From Glebionis coronaria (Eukaryota; Streptophyta; Magnoliopsida; Asterales; Asteraceae): 64,000 bases of DNA. The stretch covers positions 593,873,895-593,937,894 of the forward strand of contig CM046880.1 in assembly GCA_025667525.1 (NCBI GenBank), read 5' to 3'. The position numbers and the translations under genes are program-made. The stretch's first letter is position 1; every line of letters begins with the position of its first letter. Shown here in pieces: positions 46,991 to 57,911 of this stretch. The notes under the pieces are model-generated. The model did not search any database, was not told the DNA's origin, and was given only the letters and a program-made list of their open reading frames with translations.

Positions 46991-48685
46991 TGGTGGAGTG
47001 AGAGTTTGGGAAAGGTGACCTTCAAGTTTGGAATGTTTCTACTTTATTCTAACAAAGTTTCTGTTTAGTTCTACACGCAAGTAAAGAGACAACATCTATT
47101 AAAGCATCTGTTCTGACGAGTATTTCGACCCGAATTTTAAAACTGAACTGGAAAATCAATTTGTGATATTCGAATTATGTTAGATACGATATCAAAACTA
47201 CGAAATAAAGTGAAGAAAAATCAGAACCACTAATCAAAAAAGGCGGGGAAAAACCGGATTTCCTAGTACCGGTATCGATATCCGAAGGTACCGGTACCAC
47301 TAGTATATGCTCAAGAGAAAAACGTTACCGCTAATTCGGTATGAAATCGATATGAAACTGGTACCGTGCTCATCTCTAACATTAGCTATCGATAATGGCT
47401 GTTAAAATTTTGATCTTGATTTTACAATTTCATAACTTTACGATATTGTAAGATAGGAATAATTCAGATCTTACTTTGTATGCTTAAGATCTTATGAAAT
47501 ATCGATTTTAACTATAAAATTTTAAAATTTACAACAGTTTTATTTTATTTTTCTCGAACCACAAAGTAAAAATTTATAAATATTATAGGTTGTGTTTAAG
47601 ATAATACTTCTATGAAATATTCGTATCATTTTGTGTTTATTATATAGAATATTGATAGATGGATTTAATAAGAAGACTTAAAAACAGATCTAAGCTTACG
47701 TGTCAGGTTGTGATTGGTGAAATACAAGAGGTCCATTATTTCATATTTTCTCTTTTTTCATCTCAACTTTTCATTGCGACACTTATTTTAATTACTAGTA
47801 TGTAATTAGACCTCTTTTTAGGTATACGAATTAGGTCTCTTTATCATTTTTTTTATATATAATGATTTGTGAATTTATATAATATTATTAAGAAATAATA
47901 TTTTAATAAAATCTTATCATTCCAATTAGACTTTACAATTTTGATCTTGTAAAAACAAAATTGATACTTAATAAAATCCTTGTTTTGAAAATCTTTATCA
48001 TCATGACTCAGATTGTTTAGTACTCTCTCATTATTGGGAAAAAAAAACCTAAGTTAATAAAAACATTAATTTTGTAATTTTTTCTCTCTTATTTTTTACA
48101 TAATCATAATTTTATCATTAACCAATTAATTTATAATTTTTTTTTATTATTTGTAATAATACCCTTAAAGTGAGAGTAATATAATAAACTTAATAAATTT
48201 CTTATTTATTTTTGAACGTGAACTATTAATTTGAAACGTCCGAAATAATAATTTGACTATAATTTTGAGACGAAAGGAGTAACTCAATTTCGTCTAAGTA
48301 TTTTTACTTTCATATTCACGCATCAAAATTCTTTCTCATTCCTCACTTAAGCCCGAACATTTTCTTTAAGATCAATTATACATCGAAAAACAAGAAATCA
48401 ACTAAATAAACCAAAAATTTAGACTTTTTTCTTTTTCACGCGACACTAAAGACTTGGAGCTCATAAGTTAAATGAACTGATAACCTTTACTTATAAGCTT
48501 AATAAAATTTCAATTAGCTTAATTTTTAACTTATGAGCTTGATAAAATTTCGATTAGCTTAATTTTAACTTATGAGCTTTTTATTAAAATTCAACTTCAT
48601 AGCAAAGATACATTTCCATTTGTTTATGTAGTTGTTAAATGATCAATCATGAACTAATAATTCAAACTAGCATACCAAAATCTTG

Positions 48686-48750
48686 ATCCAAGGTTTAAAA
48701 CATCACACATGAACATTTATAGAAAAGAAACATAAAGTATGAGGAGGCAC
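48686..48750 (+). repeat. 65-bp direct repeat, copy 1 (copy 2 at 48972-49036)
   Basis: Both copies run from ATCCAA.GTTTAAAACAT through GAAACATAAAGTATGAGGAG with only a few differences. The 220 bp between is made of GAGTCA and GGTTAA words. The arrangement could be a long direct repeat bordering an excised or decayed insert. Confidence 0.75.
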
Positions 48751-49621
48751 GCATGACTTTACATCAGTGGGTTAACTCGATCGAGTCAGTGGGTCAACTC
48801 GCGAGTTATTGAGTCACGGGTTTAATCATCTAGTCAACCGGCTTGAATAACCGATTCACTGATTTAATCATCAGATTAACTTGATTGAGTCACCGAATTA
48901 TTAGTTAACCACTAAATCAATTAGTATATAGTTACCTATTTCAGCTAAATAATTTTGGTAATTATACACTAATCCAAAGTTTAAAACATGACACATGAAC
49001 ATTTATAGAAAAGAAACATAAAGTATGAGGAGACACATGTAAAGATATAGGAAGTGGTAGAAACATGTGATTACATTGTCAAAATCTCGTGTGTACAGAT
49101 CCTATTTGTATGGTTGATGACTAAACAATTACAGTTGTCAGATTTGGTTTGGTTAACTTTGCCCACCCTAGCTGTCAATTTGTCAACCAACTCAAATTGT
49201 TAAGGATTTTATATTTTTATTTCCTCAATCATGTACTAATATTGTAATGTCCCCGACATAAATAAATAATTCTAGTCTTTTATTGATTTTTTTGAGATCG
49301 ACATGTTATTTCAGAGGTTCATCTCCACAAAATTGGGATCTCAATGGGCAAAAAGTTTAAGTTTGAGTTTTCAGTTTCAGTTCGGGTCCACCATCTAATT
49401 TTTTTAGAACGGCATTTCAATCTTATTGAAATCCGACCTCCGATTTATACCATTCATAAGGGGCAGGCTCCAAGACCCGAACCAATAGTGGATAACCCCT
49501 ATAACTCACGGCTTCGCACTAAAGAGGAAAATCAAAGATTTTTGTCTCTTGCAAGACTTGAACCCATGACCAAACCCCCTCCCAAGCTCCAGGAAGAACC
49601 CAGGTTGCTCTAGAGCAGTTG

Positions 49622-49872
49622 GTTATTAAGTGTCCACAATAAAATATTTCAAGTTTTTGTTATTAAATTTTGACCATAAATATTTGTATTTGTGTCATAC
49701 TATAATATTTTATGAAAGTTATATGAATAGATTCGGTTTTTAAAATGAATTTTCTATTGGTATAATTTTTATCAAGTATTATATAACACAAATAAAATAT
49801 TAATAGTCAAAATAAGATTAAAAAAGACTAAAAAAATGCAAGTGGACACTTATTATGAGACGGAAGGAGTAG
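49622..49872. mobile_element. Stowaway-like MITE, left end eroded
   Basis: The right end GTGGACACTTATTATGAGAC continues into GGAAGGAGTA, the reverse of the CTCCNTCCGTCTCA end common in Stowaway/Mariner MITEs, next to a TA. The left end keeps TTATTAAGTGTCCAC but lacks the outer 14 bases. Confidence 0.5.
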
Positions 49873-50777
49873 TTGTGTATGTTCATGTGTGTTATATGCT
49901 TTTAAAGTTTATTTATTATAGGTGGGGTGAGCAGTTAAACCGTTGATTCAGACTGGATCGGAAAACAAGAGCATATCGGAATGACCTAGACCGGACAATT
50001 TCGGTCCGGTCCGAGATCCCAGGTTTTTGATCATTTGGGTCTTTGATCTGGTTCGATTTTATCAAAAACCCAATAATTATGTTCAATAGGATCGGATTGG
50101 ACTGAAACCAAACCGGACCGGACCTACCTGACCGGGTCGGACTATTTTAGTCCGGTTTGGTTCGAGGTTTTAGACCATTTTGGTCCTCAATCCTGTTCGG
50201 TCTTAACCGGTCCTGTCCGATAGCCGGTTCGATAATTAGCCTTGATTATATGTAGTTGTAGCACTAGATCATTTCATGATGGCTTTGGTCGTTTATTTAG
50301 ATTAAAATGAGTGGGGGCAAACTCACTCACCTCCACGTCAACGCCACATCAGCTTTTAAAAACTCACTAAAATTCATCCACGATGGTTATGACACTCAGT
50401 TAAACTCACTCACACTACAAATTTTTTATTATTTAAACACACCGCACTAAAAAAAACACTTAAAATTAAACCTAATCTAAAAAATAAAAAACTTTTGAAC
50501 CCACATATATAGGGTTAATATACAAGGAGGTTACTAAAGTTTGGTCAAAATAACGATTTTGTTACTAAAGTTTAAAACCTTACACTTAGGTTACTATTGT
50601 ATACGGGTGTGGTTTATATGTTACTAAACGTTCAGAAAAACTATCCCCCCATTACTCAGTGGAAGGGTTACCGGTTAAGCAACCGGTTGGTGGACCCCAT
50701 TTCTATTTTTTGGCCAAACTTTAGTAACAAAATCGTTACTTTGCCTAAACTTTAGTAACCTGCGTGTATATTTACCC

Positions 50778-51369
50778 TTTACGTTTTGGTCAGTTTTTTC
50801 CGTTTTCATTCGTACTTTTACGTTTTCGTCAGTAAATTTAAGTTTTCGTGAGTAAATTTATTTTTCGTCAGTAATTTTACTATTTCGTCAGTAAATTTAC
50901 GTTTTTGTCAATAAACTTATGTTTTGGTCAATAGACTTACGTTTTCGTCAATAAACTTACATTTTCGTCAGTAAAATTATGTTTTCATAAGTAATTTTAC
51001 ATTTTTGTCGGCAAATTTACGTTTTCATCAGTATTTTTTGTTTTCGTCAGTATTTTTACGTTTTCGCCAGCAATTTTACGTTTTAGTCAATAAACTTACG
51101 TTTTATCAGTATTTTACGTTTTCGTCCGTTATATTACGTTTTCGTCAGTACTTTTACGTTTTCGTGAGTAAATTTACGTTTTCGTCAGTGGTTTTACCAT
51201 TTCGTCAGTAAAGTTACGCTTTCGTCAATAAACTTACGTTGTCGTCAGTAAACTTACGTTTTCACCAGTAAATGTATGTTTTTGTAAGTAATTTCACGTT
51301 TTCGTCACTAAACTTACGTTTTCGCCAGTATTTTACGTTGTCAATAATTTACGTTTTCGTCAGTAAACC
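50778..51369. repeat. Left minisatellite arm (~20-bp CGTCAGTAAA unit)
   Basis: Degenerate units such as TTTTCGTCAGTAAACTTACG repeat with a period near 20 bp. Open frames in it are artefacts of the repeat. Units are diverged compared with the right arm. Confidence 0.85.
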
Positions 51370-51387
51370 GACAGCCCAACGCCCCCT

Positions 51388-51904
51388 TGTTGATCCCAAA
51401 CTTAGATCGATTTAGCTTTATGTATACGAGATTAGATCAAGTAATACACTTAGAGAAACCTTTGTATATGTTTATGATAATCTAAGTGTTATGCGGAATT
51501 AACACTTAAACAAGAACACACAATATATAAACAAACTTTCACTTTGATTAATGATATCAAACTTGCTTACAATGAAAGTAGTTTACGAATGAAAACTTAT
51601 ATGAAACATTAACCTAAAGGTCTTCTTTTATAGACATAAGAAGCCTTGTACAATAATCTACGTATCAGCTATTCTAGGTAAAGATAAATATAGAAAATAC
51701 ATTGTTGTTCCTATCTTTACTAGAAGTAATCTAGAATACAATAAACGCGTAGAGTATATCTTCCCATCAGTGCTTGTCTTCAATGTATCAACGCTTGACT
51801 TTATCTTGTCAACGCTTGAGCTGTCAGCGTTTGTTTTACTCCTGTCAACGCTTGATTTCCTCTTGTCAGCGCTCAAGTGATCTGGCCATAATTTATTCCC
51901 AACA
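51388..51904 (-). repeat. Copia 3' LTR (517 bp)
   Basis: TG...CA ends on either strand (TGTTGATCC ... CCCAACA on plus). Differs from the 5' LTR at four transitions. Its last quarter, on plus, carries five GTCARCG motifs at 51788, 51809, 51823, 51844 and 51865. Confidence 0.95.
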
Positions 51905-51917
51905 ATCCTCCCCTAAA
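51905..51917 (-). promoter_or_regulatory. Copia polypurine tract
   Basis: TTTAGGGGAGGAT on the minus strand directly abuts the 3' LTR, where plus-strand DNA synthesis is primed. Confidence 0.75.
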
Positions 51918-51956
51918 CTTGATATCCACTCTTATGACCAAGTTTTTGAATAAACA

Positions 51957-54556
51957 CTAAGGACTGGGAGGAATCTTACAAACCTTCTCATATTGGTAAT
52001 AAATAAATCTGATCAAGTCTTTTGTCACGTCACTTGAATAATCAATTTCCAACTGAGTGTTCTTCATCTTCTCCAAGATAGCCTTGGATATGAAATACTG
52101 ACCATCCACAAGTAGATACTCAGCAAACTTTGTAGAACTCAAATGGTAAACACCAGCAGCTGAATATAATCTCCATTGAAGACCACTGAGGTCATCTTCA
52201 AGATCCTTCCAAATAGCAGGATCCTCATCTTTTGGTCCACACATTCTCTTGAATGTGGACCACAGTTTTATTCCATTAGCTGAAGTTGGTGCTTCAGCCT
52301 CATACTTGGTCTCTAGCAACCTCCATAGGTCTACCAAGTCTTCTCTATCACAACTTGCAAACAAAGATATGAGAGTGGTAAAAGTGTGTACCTCTGTGCC
52401 ATACCTGCCAATTTTCCAAAACCCACATTCATCTTCTTCATAGCTCACAGTTGTGTTTCTGGAATCTAGTGGTAACACTTGCACCATATCTGAAGCTTCT
52501 AATGGTGAGAGTTTGAGGCTCTTTCTTATGACAGCTTCACTTGGGTATAGTGGATCCATATCTTTGGGAAACTTAAGAGAAATTCCCTTTTTCACTGGCC
52601 TGGGAACAAACATTGCTTTCTTGAGCTCCATTTCTTCTATAAGTTCTTCCTTTCTTTCATCAGAAAGAAGTCTAAGAGTGTTTGCTTCCTGTACTCTCAC
52701 CCAAATGGGATAAGCCTTGCATTCCAACTCATCAAATGTCAATGCCCTCAATTTCTGATAAGTCCATCATACTCCATGACATCTGAGCAACATGCAGTAT
52801 AACTCCCTTCTACCCCTTTTCAACTCTGAGAGAATATTGCTTGCCTTGTGCTTCAAAATAACCTGGCAATCTTTTTGAACTCTGAGGAGAATCTCTAAAC
52901 CCCATATCTGATCTGAAGTGGTCAAGTGTGGATTCTCCATACATCTTTCTTCCCAAGCATTATACATTTGAACCACCTCTGGTATATCAAAGTCAACCTG
53001 CAATTTCAACTCTCTCAATTTCTCCTTGGCCAACTCATCTCCACACTCAAGTCTTTATGGTTCTATAATCATAACACTTGAGTCTGAGCTAGCTCCATCA
53101 CTTCCTTCTTCTGAAGTAACAACAAATGGTGACTCTTTCACCTCCTTTCTATCTTGTTCCATGATTTGTGCAGCCAACCTTCTATCAAATCAACTTGAGC
53201 TGCATCCTTTGGAACAACCTCTTCTACCAAAATACCCTTACCTTATCTAATGGAGCAATTGTTGGTAAGGTAGATGGTGATACCTGTGAAGAAACCTCCT
53301 TGATGATGGATGATGACTGGGATACATCACCCTCATGTGCAGGTCTGTCAACGCCCAATTTTGCTGTGTCAGCGCCCAAAATATTTCTGTCAGCGTCCAA
53401 ATTCTCCTTGTCAACGCCCAAAGTTCCTGCCTCATCGCCTTTTGCATTCTCTTCCAACATGGCTGTAAATGATAAATTCAAGTTGGTAGGAGAGACTAAG
53501 GACGTATCAAAACCTGTCTGTTTCTTCAAACTTGTAAGGGCCTCAGCAACATCCAAAGATTGACCATCATGGCTGCCCTTATCACTCATATTTATTGGAT
53601 CTTCCTACCCTTTGGAAGATTCCTCCATACCTCTCCTTGCACTTGTAGTCTCCAAAACAACAATCCTCTCCCTCAATTGCTTGAGTTCAAGGCCTTGTGA
53701 GCTGACAACTTGTACTAAGTCTGCATTTTGCTTTTGCAAGCTCATGCAGACTGCCGTCAATTCAATTAGGGTCATTGGTTCCAGTCTGCCCTCCTCTAAA
53801 ATGGGGATTTGACCTCCCAAGTCAGATTCATTGGGCATGGATGAGGACTTAATTATGGTGGGACTGCCTTGGCCAGCTTCTAAGCCAGAACCAATAGTCC
53901 CAGCCTCATCCATATCACCAACCACACTTGTGGTGGTGGTTCTCTCTGCTACATGGCTAGGACCACCAGAGGAGAACACTCCAGTAGTCCTTTGGCGTTT
54001 CATCAACCTATATTCAGGGGGTGTGGAAGATGGTGTGGAAGATTGGGTGGATGTGGGTTGGTTAAGGGGTGTTTGGGTTTGTGAAGGTTGTGTGTTAACG
54101 TTGGAAATAGGCACATCAACGCCAACATTTAATGTGTCAGCGTTGAAGGGTTCTTGTTCAATTTGCATATGTTCAGGGGAAGGTAGTTCAGGTATTGGGT
54201 CAATTTGTGGTTGGGGGTATGGTTGGGGTTGAGTTGCTGCAATGACAACAAGCATAACTTGGGTTAAGGGTAGGTCACGATGGGGGGGGGGGGGGTGAGT
54301 TCATCTTCATAAAAATAGCTTTCTTTTGCACAGGGATCTCATAAAAATCATTATAATCCCTTGTGCAGTATCCTTGAACATCAAAAACCATTTGTAAAAA
54401 TCGGGGATAAGCTAAATTCATTTTGTTCCCCGTATTTTTACACATGCCCTCAAAAATTATTTTAGAATAATTAAATTTTTGCACAGTTGCAATACACACA
54501 ATAGCACTTGCAATAGATCTATTGATCTCATTGTGTGCAGTGCATTTGGGACTCAA
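51957..54556 (-). pseudogene. Extra 3' ORF of the SIRE-like Copia, function unknown, broken
   Basis: A 2.6-kb coding region between pol and the PPT. It begins SPKCTAHNEINRSIASAIVC and has YPRFLQMVFDVQG, features I associate with an uncharacterised ORF of Asteraceae Copia elements; then a Pro/Gln/Ser-rich stretch, a coiled coil (LELKQLRERIVVLETT), GVDKENLDADRN-type repeats, and a C-terminal domain (FDELECKAYPIWVRVQEANT ... LIRFIYYQYEKVCKI). Frames change near 54260 and 53100-53220, with in-frame stops near 53590-53604 and 52752-52766. SIRE elements often carry an envelope-like ORF here, but I see no clear signal peptide or membrane helix, so the role is unknown. Confidence 0.6.
54282..54295 (+). 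repeat. Poly-G tract of 14 bases
   Basis: Uninterrupted G run at a frame break of the 3' ORF; length change here could itself cause the frameshift or be a sequencing artefact. Confidence 0.85.
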
Positions 54557-57500
54557 ACATTGAAGGAGGACATGTATGAGGTACTTCCAGGCTGGGGGAA
54601 ACTCCTGTAGAATTAGCCACCACTGTTTGTTTCTTGCATTGCCAAGATATCAACCTGCTCCCAAGAAACTGACATCCACCAGTGGTGGATTTCCTATCAA
54701 ATTTATCACCTCCATAGTCACTGTCTGAATATACAATCAGCTCCAATGGTGAATCCTTTGGGTACCACAAACCAAGACTAGGATAGCATCTTAGGTACCT
54801 AAAGATCCTCTTCACAGCATAAAGGTGACATTCTTTGGGAGTCACTTGATTGCGTGCACAAGCACACACAGCAAACATGATGTCAGGTCTGGAGGCTGTA
54901 AGATACATCAAGGATCCAATCATGGATCTATAGTGCCTGACATCAACATCTTTCCCATCTCCAATCTTTCCCAAGGGTGTTCTCTATCCATAGGAGTAGT
55001 AGCCCTCTTTTCATGTGGAGAAAAGCCAAACTTCTTCAAGATCTCAGCCACATATTTATCCTGGGAGATGAAGATACCATCTTCTTTCTGCTGAACTTGT
55101 AAACCAAGAAAGAAGTTCATCTCCCCCATAGCACTCATCTTGAATTTGTCTGTCATAAGCTTGGAGAAATCCTCACTCATCTTTGGATCAGTAGACCCAA
55201 AAATGATGTCATCAACATAGACCTGGACAAGCAACACATTCTTGCCTTTCTTCTTTGTAAATAGTGTCTGATCTATGGTTCCCCTTTTGAATCCATTGTC
55301 CACCAAATAGGTAGACACAGTACCATACAATGCTCTAGGGGCTTGATGAAGTCCATACATAGCCTTTTTGACTCTATACACTTTATCAGAATTCTCTGGA
55401 TCCTCAAAACCAAGAGGCTGCATCACATATACCTCCTCAACAATAGTTCCATAGAGGAAGGCACTCTTGACATCCATTTGATAGACAGTGAAGCCCATGC
55501 AGGATGCATAGGCTAAAAAGATCCTAATAGCTTCAATCCTTGCAACTGGTGCAAAGACCTCCTCATAGTCTATCCCCTCCTCTTGTGTATATACCTGAGC
55601 CACTAACCTTGCCTTGTTTCTGACCGCAATCCCTCTTTCATCTCTCTTGTTTCTTAGAACCCATCTTGTCCCTATAGGTCTGACATATATGGGACAATCA
55701 ACCAGCTCCCAAACATCCTGAATTACAAATTGGTGAAGCTCATCCTGCATTGCTTCCACCCAACTTGGTTCTTTGAGAGCATCAAATATTTTCTTGGGTT
55801 CCCGTTGTGACAGAAAACAGGCAAAAAAACATGCTTGCAAAAGAGGGGTATCAACCTTCTTGTGTATATTGGCAATAAATCCACTAAGACCTTGATGAGA
55901 TCTTCTAGTCTGAACTGGAGTCATAATATCACTAATGATTTGAGAAGTGGGATGATTCTTCATAGTGGAAGTAAGAACTCCTCCTTCAAAAAGTCTGGTG
56001 TCCTCAACCTCATTCTCCATGTTGCCAATATCTTCTTCATCAGACTCTCTTTCATCAACATGAGGATGAACCTCTTCATATATATTGGAAGGTTCACCTT
56101 GTTCAAAAATGGAAGAGAAAAGATGTGTAGAAGTGTTGTCAACGCCTGAACCTTGTTTGTCAGCGCTTGGGCTAACAACGCTTGAACTGTTGTTGTCAAC
56201 GTCTGAACCATCAACGTCTGAATTGGTCTTGTCAGCGCTGGATTTGCCTTTGTCAGCGCCTGAAGGACCATGCATGTTTGTATCTGGTGGCACTTGGAGA
56301 CCATCATTATCTTTACCACCAGCAGCAGCAGCAAAAACATCTGTCCAAATGGGAATTGTAACATATTCTTGGATAGGAGATGGCTTCTCTGCTTGTGATC
56401 CAACCTTCTCATGAACCTGTGTACCTGAAACATCAACAACTTGTTCTTCCACAACATTTGAAGTTACCTTCACAATGTCTGGATTAGTGACAGGCATATA
56501 ATTTAAAGTTCTAGATAAAGGTTCCAAGGCAAACAACCAATTAGGACCACTTTCAGGATCACTAGGTTTATTTTCTAAAAACCTAACATGTACTCTTTCA
56601 AGTATACGTTTTTCCTCTTTAAGGTAAACCCTATATCCCTTGCTCTGCATTGAATACCCCATGAAGTAGCCTTCATCACCTTTTGCACTAAATTTACCTA
56701 AGGCATCACTAGTGTCTAAAACTACTACACGACAACCAAAAGGTCTGAGAAAACCAATATTAGGTTTTCTTCCCCAAAGTAACTCATAAGGTGTTTTGTT
56801 ATGAATTTTGTTAACCAATGCTCTATTTTGAACATAACAAACTGTATTAACAACCTCAGCCCAAAAGGCTATAGGAAAATGAGCATCAACCAACATTGTT
56901 CTGGTTGCTTCAATTAGGGTTCTATTTTTCCTCTCAGCAACCCCATTTTGCTGTGGGGTTCTTGCAATACTAAATTGCCTAGTAATTCCTTTCCTGGCAC
57001 AGAAATCATCTAACTTCTTATTCCTAAATTCACCTCCATTATCACTCCTAAGCATTTTAACTTCATTGCCAGAACTCTTCTCAATCTGAGTGATAAAATC
57101 AATTAGAATATCAGTTGTGTCACTCTTCATAGCTAGAAAGAATGTCCAAGTAAACCTAGAAAAGTCATCTGTGATGACAAAGCAATATGACTTACCATTC
57201 AAACTTTATATATTGGTTGGACCAAATAGGTCCATGTGAAGCAAATGAAGAGGTCTAGAACTAGTATGCACCTGTTTGGACTTGAATGAGACATTGTGTT
57301 GCTTGCCTTTAAGACATGCAACACAAGAGTGGTCATTGTGGAAGGCCTTCTCAGGCAAACCATCAACCAAGCCAAGTCTCACAAGCTTATTTATATTTTT
57401 AAAATTTATGTGCCCTAGTCTCCTGTGCCACAAATTACTCTCATCTACTGAAGTTTAGCATAAAAACAAGACATATTATTATTCATTTAATCCCATTCAG

Positions 57501-57911
57501 ATTCACATTGTATATGTCTTTATGCCTAGGTGTTCTATACTCAATATATTTCTCATCATGGATCTTATAATCCTTACTTAACACCAAACATTCAGTATCA
57601 GTAAACAGAACTTTATTTTTGTTATTACAAACTTGTGATACACTAAAAAGATTGTAATCAAGTTCTTTTACCAGAAATACGTTTTCAAAACGCAAATTCT
57701 TGGTGAGAAGGGTTCCTTTGCCTGTGATAGTACCATATCCGCCTCCAAAGTAAACCTTATCACCATCCTTAATGGGAGTGAAGTTGGTCAAATAGTCTTC
57801 CTTCCCTGTCATGTGCCTTGAGCATCCACTATCCCAATATCCATAATCATTGATCTGTTTTTGAATGCCCTGCACATAAAGAAAACAAATTAGTTTTCTT
57901 TGGGAACCCAA
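54528..57911 (-). pseudogene. Copia pol: protease, integrase, reverse transcriptase, truncated RNase H
   Basis: Protease carries WDSGCSRHMTG. Integrase has the N-terminal zinc site (HRRLGH...CVACLKGKQ) and core residues in place ([24 protein letters not shown]). RT shows [25 protein letters not shown] and the intact catalytic [10 protein letters not shown]. Defects: frameshifts near 57890, 57455 and 54970 and a TAA at 57206-57208. RNase H is cut: after CKKQTVVANST the usual TEAEY region is missing and sequence jumps to the 3' ORF. Between integrase and RT a linker holds the SADK/DVDN repeats. The 760-codon integrase-RT frame is still open. Confidence 0.93.

Larger units (their letters stand above)
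46991..50313. other. Intergenic repeat-rich region
   Basis: No gene supported. Contents: GGTACCGGTACC-type words near 47280; a two-copy ~50-bp AGCTTAATTTT repeat at 48490-48590; a direct repeat (48686-48750 and 48972-49036); GAGTCA-rich DNA between those copies; Stowaway-like ends at about 48264-48280 and 49855-49871; and CCGGTCCGGTCC/CCGGACCGGACC low-complexity DNA at 49930-50230. Confidence 0.55.

Noticed and set aside
49344..49613. 89-codon frame.
   Set aside because: Overlaps repeat-like DNA and shows no family features; also considered as a SINE but no A and B boxes were found.
51005..51211. Frame with repeated FRQYFYVF-like residues.
   Set aside because: It is the translation of the 20-bp minisatellite.
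51658..51876. LTR reading frame with SVDK/NADS repeats (also in the other LTR).
   Set aside because: It is the LTR copy of the 21-nt motif; no evidence it is translated. The motif itself is reported as a finding.
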